NCBI GenBank assembly: GCA_905331475.1 | Contig: CAJNYU010000373.1 | Coordinates: forward strand, 62,001-126,000 | Direction: 5' to 3' | DNA length: 64,000 nt | From: Rotaria socialis | Taxonomy: Eukaryota; Rotifera; Eurotatoria; Philodinida; Philodinidae | Shown: positions 22,021 to 38,019 of the stretch, piece by piece | Position numbering within the stretch: position 1 is the first letter of the stretch | How the letters are laid out: every line of letters begins with the position of its first letter | Program-made: the position numbers and the translations under genes | Notes under the pieces: generated by a model | The model's database searches: none | Told to the model about the DNA's origin: nothing | Seen by the model: only the letters and a program-made list of their open reading frames with translations

Positions 22021-23392
22021 ATGTCGAAAAACTTTTTTCGGTCTTCGGCTCCAACTCCATATGATGTCATTATACACATTCAAAGCCTTAAAGATTTAGT
22101 GAAGCATGGCTGGAAAATTACAGTCAATAATACAACAAAAATGGTAAAACCTTCTAACACTGACAGAATATGAAGCCAGTCTAACAGTTGGTATACTCGG
22201 TTCGTACAATCGTGGAAAATCCTATTTGCTAAATCAGCTTTGTAAAACTCAGTTTCCTAACGGTAGCGTATTATCGACAGATGACATATCAATCACCGCA
22301 TCACGAGAGACTATGGCAAACCTGATTTTTCTTGACACAGCTGGTACGGACACGCCAGTAAGTCAAAGCGGACTTGAAGACAAAAGAGCTACTGACGCTC
22401 TTCTACGGGAAATAATTTTGAATATCTGTTCTTATATAATAATTGTATTGAATCGATTACATTTGACTGATCAAATATATATACGAGAAGTCTTGGAGTA
22501 CTGTGAGAAGTTGCCGCCTTCAAAGAGGCCAGAAATTATTTTTGTTCACAATTTGGTGGACATTGAGAAAAAAGAAGAGATGCAAATCGTAATTAAGAAG
22601 GAAATCAAGGGCATTCTCGGTGCCAGAGAAGCGACTACACAACAACGGATGGCTGAAGATGGTAAATCATTTCAAATGTATACATCTCAATTTGAACAAA
22701 CCACTTTGCGTCATTTCCTTATGGCGAAAGAACACTCTGCTGCGGCTAAACGATGGAATAGTCAATCACTTGACGGCATCATGACAATTTTGCAAGCAGA
22801 TACTAAAAAGAGACGTAATGTCCATATCTTGAACGAAGTCTTATCGTATGTTAACAAGAAGCTACCTCAATTGTTTACATGTGTGAATGGTTCCGAAACT
22901 GACTTAAGAAAACTAGAAATCATTCAGCATCAGACAGAACCGTATATCGTGCTTTCAGAGCTGAAAGATGTACCATTCGATGAGCGTGTGCAGTATCAAC
23001 CTTCATTTTCTGTGTCACCTAGACTTATGTATGACCGTTACGGTTTTTTAATTAGAATTTTTGCTGAAGGTATTGAGAAATGGCAACCTCGATATCGTAA
23101 ATACGACCAAACCGATGGTATAATTATCGTCGTTGAGTTGGCTGGATTCAACAATACTAACGTGGTTATTGAAGCTGAAAAATCAAGTGTAATAATTCGA
23201 GGAATACGCGATGACTTCATGGAATCACACTTTGATTTAACACCTGATCAACTGAAAATTCCAATTGGCCCATTTGAATTGATAATCCAAATTGAGTGTG
23301 ACATTGAGACTGACAAGACAGAAATTAACTGTCAAGATGGTCTCTTTACGATTATTTGTCGAAAATCAGAAGATGTTCGAAAAGCATCATAA
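22021..23392 (+). pseudogene. P-loop GTPase fused to an Hsp20/alpha-crystallin-like domain, frameshifted near the start
   Basis: A frame from ATG 22021 reads about 50 codons (MSKNFFRSS...) and hits TGA at about 22173. The main frame resumes about 30 bases upstream of that point and runs to 23392. No GT-AG intron joins the two in phase, so a one-base shift is inferred. The main frame holds a Walker A, GSYNRGKS (about 22199-22222), then FLDTAGTD (Walker B/G3) and VHNLVD (G4-like), indicating a dynamin/GBP-like or septin-like GTPase. After a helical middle part, the last about 100 residues show VVELAGFNNTNVVIEAE and end with INCQDGLFTIICRK, the alpha-crystallin domain pattern of small heat-shock proteins. 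The gene could still be functional if the shift is an assembly error. Confidence 0.6.
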
Positions 23393-24382
23393 AAGTTCTT
23401 GACTGAAAGCATCTGAGAGGTGTATCAGTAGCGTTGAGTTTGACGAGTTCGTAATAAAAAATTTTCTTTTGCTTCATTTGATTTTTCTGGTTTGTCATGT
23501 AGATGAGAGCCATGGTTTTTGGTATTGACGGAATATTAGTAGTAGTGTATGCTTTTCAAGAACGTATGCAGGGCATAAAGTAGAATTTGACATGTGTGTA
23601 TTTGAATGTATCCATACTTGACGATATTCACACAATCAACTGTCATAGCATCGACGCAGCATATCTATACTTTCCATTCGGATATTGAATATGTTTCATT
23701 TGCAATACGTAACCGGACGGCATAATTTTAATCTGCATAAAATGTTTAATACTCTTGCTACAACACTTTGCGTTCATTTGATTTTTTTCTATTAGTTACT
23801 GTACGAAATAAAAGTGGATTCTGTGTGATTTTGTTTGTCTACAGTAGATGGTTTTTGTGCTTTGTTCTATTTTCGAGTAAAATAACAATTGATAAAAGAC
23901 TGTTCATACCTCTCTGATAGCGACGAACTTTATTTATTGAACAAGCAAAATACATAAATTATCAGCGAGGCCTGCATGAGGTTAAAGTTTATATGCCGAA
24001 CTTCATCGGAATACTCACTATTTGAAGAGGATACAGCATGCCTCATAAATATGCTAGACTTTACATTGCTACTACGACCACTAAAGGGTAATATGTATTG
24101 CTCTGATGTCTCCTATCAAATTCAACAATACTTCAGATATCTGTATCTCGACGATTTTCATTATAGAAAAGTAAAAGTTGACTTCAAATTATTCGACATA
24201 GATATAATATCTTAGTTTTTATTACTGAGAAAAAAAGCAAGCAACGAGACGTATAGTACATTAATAAAGACATATAAAAATACCAAAAAAAAAAGAAAAA
24301 AAGAAAAGAGTTCGTCACAAGACTAAAAAAAGAGATGAAAATATCGCTGCTGCCCTGTCTATTTGCACCGTTTATTATTCAA
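23393..24382. other. Intergenic region between convergent genes
   Basis: Contains the 3' flank of the GTPase-like gene and of the UNC-5-type receptor. A short frame at 23976-24215 has no domain. A poly-A-rich stretch at 24275-24340 is simple sequence. Confidence 0.4.
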
Positions 24383-27300
24383 TCAATGCGCTATATTCAT
24401 ATGTGTAATAATAATACACGCAGCATCACTACGACCTATTTGGTTAAGTACATTGATCATATGAACAAGTGATTCTTGTCGAGCATCCCATAATGTTAAC
24501 AAATGTTCAGTTGGACTAGCTTTCGTAGCAAAATATTGCAGATAACTAAATAAAAATATCATTGGAAATATTCTATATCCCTTCACTCTAAATATTCTTA
24601 CTTGATACCAATTAAATTACTTGCGAACATTCGCCAATCATTTCCTAGTGAAGTAGGTGGATCAAGCATTTGGCATAGTTTTTGTCGAATTACTTTTGGT
24701 AATCTTAAACGAATAACGAGCATTAGAGTGAGATAAAAAGAATTTTAAAATTACCTATTCATTTTTTCAGATGATTTCGACGTTTGTCGATGCCGTAGTG
24801 ATATTGTATTCCATCCAGAACTGTGCTGTAACTAGAAAAGAAATTTTTTTCGATGATAATTCTTATTAATAGTAGTGTTCGTCAGTAGGCGACTAAGCCT
24901 ATTTGACAGTGCTCAGCAAGTCATCAAAATTTCGCACTTAGTTTCTCGGGAGAAGTTATTCAATGGATTATTTCTAAGGCACACGGAGGCATTATGAAAA
25001 ATATAATATAATAAACGGTTAATAAATGCCAAGTTCATTCTGTTAAATTCCAAAACTTACATGAAGCGTATTGATAAATAGTCGTGTATGTAGCGCGCTT
25101 TCAAGCATGGCCGGTTGATAAGCATCAACATGGATCGCAAATTGATCCATAAAATTTTTTATTCTATCATCGCTGTTCATTTGTAAATCTGGTATAACAA
25201 AAATAAAGCATGATCGATCAATACGATTAGTCCAAAACGATATCGATGAAACTTCTTTATAACCAATATTAATTCTTGATAGGGTCGAGAGTTCTAAATC
25301 AACATTAATGCATACTTGATCTTGATAATCGTGTAAAATAAATTCTTTGGGTTGGTCACATAGGGCATTTTTCATCGCTAATTCTTCGTTCAAACACCGT
25401 TCGAACGCATCTAATGTTCTATCAAAAAACCGAACACGTAATGTTAGTTGATTATGAAAACACGCCATGTGAAGGTATTTCGATGCATGATGATCTTTAA
25501 TTGATTCGCCAATTAATACATAGGCACCCATCGTTTCGAACTAAAAATCAAAAAGATAATACTCAATCAAACCGAATATTTCTCTTACTAATATAGATGC
25601 TTTTTGTTCATTGTTAAATTGTAGATAGACGGGGGTTGAAATATTTTCTTGTCCATAGGTTAATATTGATTTCCAATTGATAATATCATCCGAAAAGATT
25701 AAATTAAATTTCCACGATGAATCTAATACAGCTGTATGTTCAAACGAAAGTACAGCCGGTTTAACCAACGTTATATCTGATGGGCCGATGAGTATGACAG
25801 GTGATAGACGTGTTTGATTATTATTTAATATCGGCATGTGATTTTCGATGGTCAGTAAAGCAATAAAAATTAAATGGTCTTCATCAAGTAGAACGGCATC
25901 TTCCGGTATGGTTAATGATATGCCGGTACGAGGTATTTCAAGATGACAACCTGAATTATTAATTATCGATACGGCAAAATAACGTAGGTCGATATTTTCC
26001 GGTAGCGATTGAAGAATTTTTTCATAGATGAGATTTAAATTCGATGATTTCAATGGTGAATCATTTAGAAAAATTAATTTTTCTTTTTCCACTCCAAGAT
26101 CAGCATTTGTTAATGATATAGAATTATTCTGCGATGCACAAGACCTTGTCGATGTTGTATCTTGTTGTATTGAATAATAAAATGGATATTCATTTTTTTC
26201 TATATGACAATTACTGCATGTTGTGTTTGTTGGGATACTATTCGATATACCTATCAAAACAAAAAATATCAGCAATCAGAATAGTCATAGGTTGACTGCT
26301 AATGACTTTTATCAAATTAATTCCAGTCAACTGACAACAGCCTATTGTTACCCTCAGGTAATATTTTGTCAGTTAAATAATTAAACGGACGTGCGTGATC
26401 TGAGAAATAACTTGCATATGTTCATTTTCGTTTTCTTCTCATTATATATTCTATAGAAAATTGTTCACTTATTGAACAAATTAATACACATGGTCTGTGC
26501 GATAAGCATTCCTCGTTTTCCTTTCAATTCGTTAATCATTCAAGTGTCCGGCTGCTGCTGCTGCTGAACAACACATACTACAATTATCGCCGTGGCATTC
26601 TCTTGTGTTCGCACACACGCAGATTGCTATCTGTCAATTTAATTTCGATTTTATTCTTTTATTCGTCAGAAAGCATAGCAAGGAATTATTTTCTCTTTAA
26701 ACTTCAGCTGTTGCCTTGCTAACGATAGGGAGAAAAACACTCGAATGTCACCCTGTTTAGTCTAGCCTCACATGAATGAAGTGAGAGAAGAAAAAAAGAA
26801 GGTAAATGTCTGATATGAAGGTTATATAACCATTATTCGTCGCTTACCTTTTTTTCTTATTGTACGTCGTCGTCGACGACAACAAATCACAGCAAATAAA
26901 AAGGCTAATAACAGAAATATGAGACCACCGAAACCAGCCGATGAATACATGATCATATTGAAAGCAGATGTAGGTACTGGCGGCGTGCTCGTATTCTTCA
27001 TACCTATGAGAAAAGAAAACGCATAACAAATTACTTGATAATACGACGAAATAAATCTTTACTCGAACACATATTTTCATCGCAAGGACGAGTTTCCATT
27101 AAATAATCTCGGCATGGCTCTTCTAGACAGTGTCGTGTACGTACAGATGTACAATCGATTGATCGACATGCAGACCAATGTGTCCAATTCGAATAGATAC
27201 CTTGAGATTGCGACAACGAGAAAAAGAATATGTATATATAATCATTTTATATATTTCCTATGATTACCATTCGATAACGATGATTGAGTTTTATTCTGAC

Positions 27301-29415
27301 AAGATACAAAACAATCTTGTTCTTGTATTTGTTTGTCATTACATACGGATTGTCTAAAACAACTTCGCATACGCTGTTGCGTGCCTATTTGACATGGAAC
27401 ACCAATACAATTTGACCATGATGACCATTCAGAAAAATCATCATCTGAAAAACAAAATTTAGCTATGCAACCGTTTACACAAACAATTCGAACCTGGCGG
27501 TTGAGATGAAAGATTTTTTTGACATGGTACAGAACATTCTCTTTCTTGTATTTGATCGCCATCACAACTCGGTTTATTCGTAATTGTTGGCGGATTAAGA
27601 CACGTACGTAAACGTCGTTGACGACCAATACTGCATGGTATACCTTTACATTCAGAAAATGCTTGCCATTCCGACCAACCGCGATCATCTACATTTGAAG
27701 AAGAAAGAAAAACTTCGAAATTCCGCGCAGAAATTTTTCAGTACCATGAACAATCAATTCAGCTGGTTCACTTGAATACGATCCAGCAATATTCGATGCC
27801 ACACAAGTGTAATTTCCTGCGTCACTTTTTTTTATTTGTGCAATCAGTAGAGAATTTTCATTCGAAAGTATTAAACGACCATTACGATTTATTTCAACTG
27901 GTTGATTATCCTTTAACCATGTTACCTAGAGAGAGAGAAAAATGCCGACCCAATATAATCATTCGCATGTTTGTTTGCATTTAAAGTAAAAAAAAGAGTC
28001 CATTTCCGTTTCTTCTCTGTTGATTCTAATTATCCCTTTCATTCGCGAAGGTGCGAAAATGGCAAAGAACAATTATCTTATGTCCTAAATAGCAAGCGAC
28101 ACGAGAGAATTTCTAAGATTGACAAGCATACCACCTCCACAAGGTGTCAAATATCGGTTGAATAATCGATCAAGTGTGTAGAAGAAAAGACAGCGACTGA
28201 TGTATACAAATAAGGCTCATTTTTTTTTCTCCTTGTGTCCTATTAACCTCCATATGTCTGTTCGAAGAACGATAATGATCTATTTATTTGTGGGTTTAAT
28301 ATCGATGGGCTAGAAAGAAAGCTCTTTTTTTTCTACGTTATATAATATGTCTTACTTTTGGATACGGATTTCCACTTGGCGGACGACAACGTAATTCGAC
28401 TGATTTATTAATTATACTATCGGTTTTTAATGGTTCCCATTCGAATATTTTATCTAAATCTAAAATAATCAAATATTTATATTGATATGTCAACGAAAGA
28501 ACATATGTTCAATGAGCGGTAGTTTCTTTTTATAAATTGATGATTTGACATCTGAGAGAATAACTAAAGTCAAACATAAATGGGTTTTCCTACTCTATTA
28601 TTCTCTTTGTCATAGATGTATGTTTAAGTATTATTATTCTTTCGTTTGAGTGTCAATCTACATTATCAAAAAATATTCTCTTTGTCTTTTTTCTTTGCCG
28701 TCAAGGATAGTATACTAATCATTATATAGTCGAGTTCTTTTAATGAGTATGTATACATAGTATGTAACCTTCATCAATAAATTAGAACACTCAAACTTTT
28801 CCTTTTCTCCTTCTCTCACTTTGATCCGATTAGTGGATAAACTTTCTTTAATAACTGTTACTTGAAAAAACAAAATAATGTCAACTCATTCATGTAAACT
28901 ATGTATTTTACAACCTTGAATGGCTCTCGTTTTATCATACGAATTGTAAACGCCGGCATCGAGCTAATCTTTGTTCTATTGATCGAGAGTAAACTGCTAA
29001 TCTTCCTTCTTATCACATATCATTGTGATATGAAAACATATACTTACAAGCTAATTCAATCGTTGCTGCCCGAGATTTAAGCGTTCCACCTGTTGCTGAC
29101 CATGCTTGACAAAAACATTTATAAATATTCGCTTCAATTTGATCGGCTTTTAATTGAATCGCCGTTACAATAACGGTATTGCCTTTCTCCTAGAGAAAAT
29201 TCATGTATAGAGAGAGAAAAAACAACACCAACTTACATTTGTTTCAGTAGATTTGACATGTTCCGATTCCGGTACCCATTTATTATCACAATTGAAAAAT
29301 ATTTGTCTTGTTCGAATCGCCTTGCATTCGAGTTTAACAGGAAGATTTTCGAATATAAACGAAGATTTGGGTTCAAGTAAAAATTGTGGTTGTTCTACAA
29401 ATGGTTGCATTTCAT
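24383..29415 (-). CDS. UNC5: UNC-5-type netrin receptor (first exon not found)
   Basis: Thirteen phase-consistent exons: 29237-29415, 29048-29189, 28356-28459, 27745-27925, 27494-27688, 27268-27444, 27063-27200, 26848-27003, 25589-26250, 25061-25540, 24755-24831, 24602-24703, 24383-24545 (about 918 residues). In order they encode an Ig domain with ECKA...IFFNCDNKWV and CFCQAWSATGGTLKSR, a second Ig domain (RCRPPSGNPYPK ... GNYTCVASNIAGSYSS), three thrombospondin type-1 repeats (each WxxW with six Cys), and one transmembrane helix followed by a CCRRRR stop-transfer. A ZU5 domain (GCHLEIPRTGISLTIPEDAV), a UPA domain (FETMGAYVLIGES) and a C-terminal death domain (GNDWRMFA...YLQYFATKASPTEHLL) follow. 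This is the UNC5 order; vertebrate UNC5 has two thrombospondin repeats, here three. UNC5 mediates netrin repulsion and dependence-receptor signalling. The signal-peptide exon must end with the first base of a codon and lies upstream, unidentified. Confidence 0.92.
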
Positions 29416-32400
29416 CTAAAAACAACTCCTAAAGACAGACACTGCCGTTTTATATGTATATGAATGTATACGAACATATAGCTACTCGTATATGTTCTCT
29501 CGTGCTCGCAGAAGAGAGAAAGAGGAAAGGAAGAAAAATGAGCACCACCACCATGATGTTTCTCCTTCTCTCTCTGTCTCTCTCTCTCTCTCTTTCTCTG
29601 TGCATTTTCTTTGATGATACAGCGCAAAGGGGGAATATGTAATATTTAATTTTCAAGTGGTTCTTAATAAAAAAAACAAAATGTATTTACCTCTTCAATT
29701 ATTTTTCGATCGTATTACATGTAGATCGATGTTCGCGATCAATCATAGTCAAATATATCTCTCTACGTGTCTGCTATTCTTTCTAATGAACAGAAGCAAT
29801 AGTGAATAATTAACTCGAAGTTAAAGATATTAACCAGAGATGCCATGCCAGTCTTTTGTTTACATGCTTCTACTTGACTTTTCTCTTCTCGATTCACCGA
29901 CAATTTCATCATAGATCTATATCGATGAATAAGGAACAAAAATAGGTTTTCTTTGTATCCTTTCAAGATAACAATATCTTAATTGTGAAGGGAAAGTTTA
30001 CAGAAACAATCATCATTCGTCAACAATTTCAGTGAGTTATATAGTTAAGATCCATTATTAACAAAAAGATGCCCTATAAACAATAACACTATTAGATACT
30101 CAAGCGTGAGACTGCTCAAAGAGGAAAAATGGCATATATTGCTTCCTTTAAGCAAGGACGTTTTGGATCATCACACACACCCTTTTTCTTCCTATTCTAT
30201 GTGCTTTAAAGATGCACTCCTTCTCGTTCGATTCATGTGCATCAATGATCGTCAATCATTATCGTACACGCAACATCATAATCAACATATACACAAGGAC
30301 ATACGAACAATTAATAAGCAGATAGAAAGATGAACTTGCTTATTAGAATAATAGACCTTGCCAATAAGTGAACTATCAGACGTAGTTACATCATGTTTTT
30401 TTTCTTCTTCTTGGGTAGATGTTTTCCGTTTTGATCTGCTAATGCACACAAATTATAGTTACAATGTATACAATCTAACTGTTGTTTGATAACATGCTAT
30501 TATAAAAACACACACACGCACACACACACATATATAAAACTAGGCACGACTCTTCTTTTGCTTACCTACAAGATGTGATTATGTTTTTCAGAATGCAAAG
30601 CATACACATTTATAGAAGTGTTAATCAGCTAGGCTTCGTCTCTCACCTGCTTCGCACAACACATGAAATTTCTTTCTTTTTTGCTGTCTACGTGCTTCTT
30701 TGTCATTGGTTTTGTTGGACACGCGTGTCTATCAAATAGAAGATTTGAACATGCAAAAACGATGCCAACTCAGTTTTTATCCGCAAAGATGTGCTCATCT
30801 GACACGATCATCTCTTATGTACTATTTAACTAAATATAGGCACTTCGATTACGTTTCTATACATATACAATGTGGTACCAATAATGATGAGACGAAGAAG
30901 AAGAAGAAAAGAAAGAAGAGACTATGCATTCATACAAAATAGATTAGTACAGACAGACAAATTGACGTAACAGAGAACAGTCAAGTGACATGTCTCTTCT
31001 TCTAAGCAAAACACAGCTGTGACTATTTTCTTTTTTTGCGGCCAACAATTCGAAATGTAATACTTATTCTACATCAAACAATGAAATGATCTATTTTCAT
31101 GCTTATATATATATATAAAAAAAAATGATATATGTGAATTGTACTTTGTTCTTCCTTCTTTTTTACGTAATAGTCATCATCATAGAAACAACAAGTGATA
31201 GGAAAAAAGGATATTAAATATTAAAGAAAAATTGGCCAGTAGGTGGTCTCTTCTACTGTTCATTTATCTCTTTCATCAACACAGTTGCATCATTCACCTG
31301 TTTTATATTCGACAAGATATCATACAATGATATGAGAACTTGTTCAGCTGTTGAGTATATGTATTGTGAAATAAGATTATATGCTTTACTACTTGATTTA
31401 GCTGGAGAGACAAAACATACGATGTCGTTAATGTTATGCATATTTGAGGGAAGCAACTGAGATTATTGTCTAATTGAGCGAGGAAGAAAAAAGCCCGAAC
31501 AACGATGACATACCACCCTATGCGAACAACAGCCGCTTGCTCAATATGATATAATTAACTAGGGATGATCCATCGTTTTAAAACATCTAGTAAGGCTATT
31601 TTCAAACTAACACAAAAGAAAGACATAGATACGGCAATCCAATCGTTAAGATATATTTATGTTACTGCCATTGAGACGTAACTTATAGCTAAATAAATTC
31701 ACGGAAGGAAAATACAACAATGAGTCGATGTTAGAGGATGTCGAGACGAGTTGATGCACAACAACAAATCATCATCATCATCATCATGGTCGTCATTAGT
31801 TGCATTTAACTCTACGTCTTGATGCAAAAAATATAAGTAGCTTAGATATGAACGTGATTCGGAATTGTTATTACTACCGATAAGAATGATGAATAAATGT
31901 ACGTTCTAAGTAATGTTTATGCAAGAAAATACTCGTCGAGACATCAAGTTAAGAGATTAGTTTAATATGTGGCAATATGATATGATAGCAAAAGAAAAAC
32001 TCGTACATGTGAACAAAGAAAAAAAGTCACCATACCGTTTGAGTGTAATTGACATTATTGAGTATGTTGTTTTTTGATTTATCTATCGATCTTAAAATTG
32101 TGCGTACTTATTCATCACACGTCTCTTTCACTTTTTGCCTTAGGCTTGATGCATCAGCTATATTTATTTGCTATGAACAGACGAGAAGACTCGTTGTTCT
32201 GTACATATGCATAAACAATTATCAGATAAAGAAAAGCTAATCGATGAATTACAATGGTCATTTTCTTTCTCTCACTCTTTTTTTATGTCTAAGAAAATTT
32301 TAACCTTCCGGTTGTGTCATCTCAACGTTGACCTCATCGAAATTGATTCTTGAGGTGCATAAATTTAATATATATATATATATACATATACGACGAAGAA

Positions 32401-33862
32401 AAAAAAACTAAATGAATGATGCAATCTGAGAGCATGGAAAATCTTCCTTCTAATTACATCATACTGCGTGCGCCTTGTACTAGTGTACAGGGACACTATT
32501 GAAAAGGTCAGTCTACTATTAGATATAATGATACTGATGGCAAACTTTTAGCTGCTAACTATTCTAAGAGCTACTCTATATTATCATTTGATTCATTCGC
32601 AATCGATTAAAAACGACAGCAATAGTTCCGCATCTACGTAGTTAATTGTTCAATGGACAATTGATTTTAATTTCCCTAAGCGGCTATTCATATGTATGTA
32701 TGTAGAAGATGTGAAATATTGATCGATAGAAAATTTGAAGCTTAAGCAACAGGTGTAAAAATAATCATCGAAAAAAGAAAGATAAGAACTGTCTTACAAG
32801 GTCATGAATAAATGCATAAAATATTCTTGGAACAAACTAAGAATAATAACAATGAGATAATATTTCTTTCTTCTTCATGATTATAAAATTTGCATTGCAT
32901 CAAAACAAAAGGAAATCAACTCGTACTATTCGTCTATTGATCAAACTAAATAGAATGTCGTCAAAGCGGAAGACATACTCTAATTACTATGCAGTCTCAT
33001 CATTATAGAATTGTTAAACAAAAGAAAGTTTGAGACTGAGAACGGATGTATGCAACAGAATTAAATTATTTCATCGGTCAATTGCGTCTTTGCTTCAATT
33101 TCTCAAGCATAGAGATGAACAATGGTAGATATTATCTCGTTCTAGAATAAAGAATATTCTATCACCTACACGAGAATCGTAAGAGAAAAATAGTTTACTC
33201 GTTCTTATCATATTCAAGCTACCTGATAAAAAAAAGTCAATAGGAAAGGGTGTGTTTAAAAGGACACCGAATCGAATGAAATTCCGTTTTTTATTTCGAC
33301 AAACACAATTTACGAAAAAAAGAGTACACAGGTAAAAAATCCCTTGAAGAAAGAAGTTCAAGGTTAAATTAATAGGTTTACATCTAAGTATTTTTCGTGA
33401 CCTATATCCAATTTTTAAGTATCGACTCTATGGAAGAAGATACTTATTACTACAGACTAATTTTCAGCACGGAAGCATTACTGTAATTGAGGATTTATTT
33501 TTTCTTTTAAGAAAAACTTGTCGTTTAACATTCGTCTCATTTGATGCTGAAATAGTTGAAATTATATATTTTGACTTATTGTAAATAAATTTCGATTGAT
33601 TCCCGAGGTCGAAAAAACATGAATCTGCAATTGTCAAAGACTTGCTAAAAAAATCAAGAATAAAAATGTTTCGGCAACCTTATATTTTTTTCTCTCGAAA
33701 TCAACGATTATTATCTTGGGAAGAAAAAATAATCTGACAAATTGCGTTTATCGGTATCCTGTTTACAACCGGACCATATTGACTCTTTTTCTTCTATTCG
33801 CTATGCAGTATATAAATATATATATATTTTTTTTTTCAGGGCCATTATCTTAAAATCGAAAA
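29416..33862. other. Long non-coding interval with microsatellites (probable UNC5 5' intron and promoters)
   Basis: About 4.4 kb without supported coding sequence. It holds simple repeats: CT-rich at 29562-29600, CA at 30508-30530, ATC at 31768-31788, and TA around 32367-32390 and 33814-33828. It separates the first recognised UNC5 exon from the divergent HPPD gene, so it probably contains the missing UNC5 leader exon and both promoters. I found no signal-peptide exon that could be defended. Confidence 0.45.
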
Positions 33863-36310
<2,448 letters not shown>

Positions 36311-36733
36311 ATTCTTCGATTTTTTCTTTTTAAATAAAATTTTTCTTTTCCTGAATAGAATTTTCTTCGTTTGACTGTGAAACTTTTGACGGGAAAACAA
36401 GTTCGAGATCATTGAATTATGTGACAAGCTGCCAGAAGAAAACGTCTTTGTATACTAAAAATAATCCCGGTTCGAACCAAATAACGCGATAAGCCGTAGA
36501 AATTCTATTTATGATCTTTACTAAATGTTTTGTTAGGATCTAATACAATAAACTACGTTATAAGAAAAAGATATGACTTGAAAAAAGAAAAACTACAAAT
36601 AGAAACATAGAGAAAAGACGTTCGGTACTTATTTTTTTACAAAATATGGATTATATATGATAAATAGAACATACGAGAAAGAAATAGAGAAGACATTGGG
36701 AGTGTAAAGCGAGATTCATCCGTTTGTTGATTT
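36311..36733. other. Intergenic region between convergent genes
   Basis: 3' flanks of HPPD (plus) and the first Ly6-like gene (minus). An AATAAA-like word lies at about 36332. Nothing else is visible. Confidence 0.4.
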
Positions 36734-37183
36734 TTAAATGCGAGAAAAAACTAAAACAGCGATGAGTATAAAAAGTCCACTAAGTGTCATTTTTGGTGTT
36801 GTTGCTGAATTGCATAGATCTTTTTCGCAGCATATATTTGCCATCATGAAATGTCCATTGATCTATGATCAACAAAAAATTAGTTTTACTGTTTATTCTA
36901 TGGGAAATCTAAATCTTACTTGAGCACTGCATCGATCTCTAACACAGCCACGACTAACACCGCCGGGAAATGCGAGCTTATAGCATCGGTTATCATCGTT
37001 TGCGCACGTTCTAACTGCGTCACTCAATTGAGGGCAATTGGTCGTACAAGTATCGTGTGAATAACATTGAAGAGCTGATATGTAAAATGAAATTTTACAA
37101 TCGAAAAACTAGTAAAAGAATTTACCTTCATTAAAGGTAGCGCAATGAAGAAAAACAATTGCAGTGATAATGATTGATTTCAT
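36734..37183 (-). CDS. Ly6/uPAR-like small GPI-anchored protein 1
   Basis: Three exons, 37126-37183, 36920-37074 and 36734-36862, give about 113 residues. The first exon is a signal peptide (MKSIIITAIVFLHCATF). The mature part starts LQCYSHDTC and ends NICCEKDLCN, with ten cysteines spaced as in three-finger Ly6/uPAR domains, including the closing CC-x4-CN motif. A C-terminal hydrophobic tail after a Ser/Thr region suggests GPI anchoring at the cell surface. Functions in this family range from receptor modulation to cell adhesion and cannot be assigned here. The next upstream gene (38020-38544) has the same layout, so the two arose by tandem duplication. Introns are 51 and 57 bp. Confidence 0.8.
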
Positions 37184-38019
37184 GTTTGAATTTTTTGCAA
37201 TTTGCTTTTGGTATCCGAGGCAAAAAATGTATTACGAGTGTGTAGTTCTATTTATATTTTTCCCCAAGAGGGAAAGAGAAAAGAGATGTGAATGGCAGAA
37301 TGTATCTTTCTTTCTCTCACAGATCCTGGAGTAGAACTTTTATAACGACCTCGATGAATGACAAAAAGTGGTGAAGGAGAAAACTCGACAAGTGACTGAA
37401 TAGAAAAAAAAGAGAAAATGACTAAAGTAAATGGATAAGATAGAGAAGGAAGGTTCATCGTATGACAAAAATTGATCTAGATAGATTCGATCTATTCGCT
37501 TATTTCTTCTTGAATGTAGCTGAAAGTACGGGCAATCGAGAAGATCACAAGTACCGATGCTTGCAACGCCTAATTAGTTTAGCGAAAAGATGTGCTTCAT
37601 TTTTGATGGAATAAATCAGCAGTTTTTAACATTTAATTTTTTCCGAAATCTCGGAATTTTCGACCTTGTTATAATTCTAAACTGATGTTGGCAATGAATT
37701 ATAGGTAACGGTCAGCATCAGCAAGTTTACATCATTTGAGACTTTAATTCTAAATTTATAGTAATGATGGTATTACTATGACAACATAAACAATTCCATA
37801 GCCTAGTCTAATAATTAGTGCGTAGATGTAGCACATATATATACGTATAACGAATATCAAGTACAAATACCTCAAGTAAATTCATATTTCTATGCGCTTC
37901 ATTACTAAATGTTACTATTTATTTAATATAGATCGATACAAAAAGAAAAAAAAGTATTCGTATTTTCGTTACATCGGTACATTTTACCACACCAACAAAG
38001 AGAAAGCAATTAATTAGTA
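37184..38019. other. Intergenic region between the two Ly6-like genes
   Basis: AT-rich spacer of about 0.8 kb, with no supported frame. It probably holds the promoter of the downstream gene and the 3' untranslated region of the upstream one. Confidence 0.4.

Noticed and set aside
29412..29656. Overlapping frames rich in Arg/Glu and Leu/Ser
   Set aside because: They translate a CT/GA simple repeat in the region upstream of the first recognised UNC5 exon.
33095..33361. Hydrophobic minus-strand frame considered as the missing UNC5 signal-peptide exon
   Set aside because: It has no ATG start in frame and no donor in the required phase that I could defend.
36462..36490. GGTTCGAACC word resembling a tRNA T-loop
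   Set aside because: No A-box, acceptor stem or anticodon arm at the required spacing.
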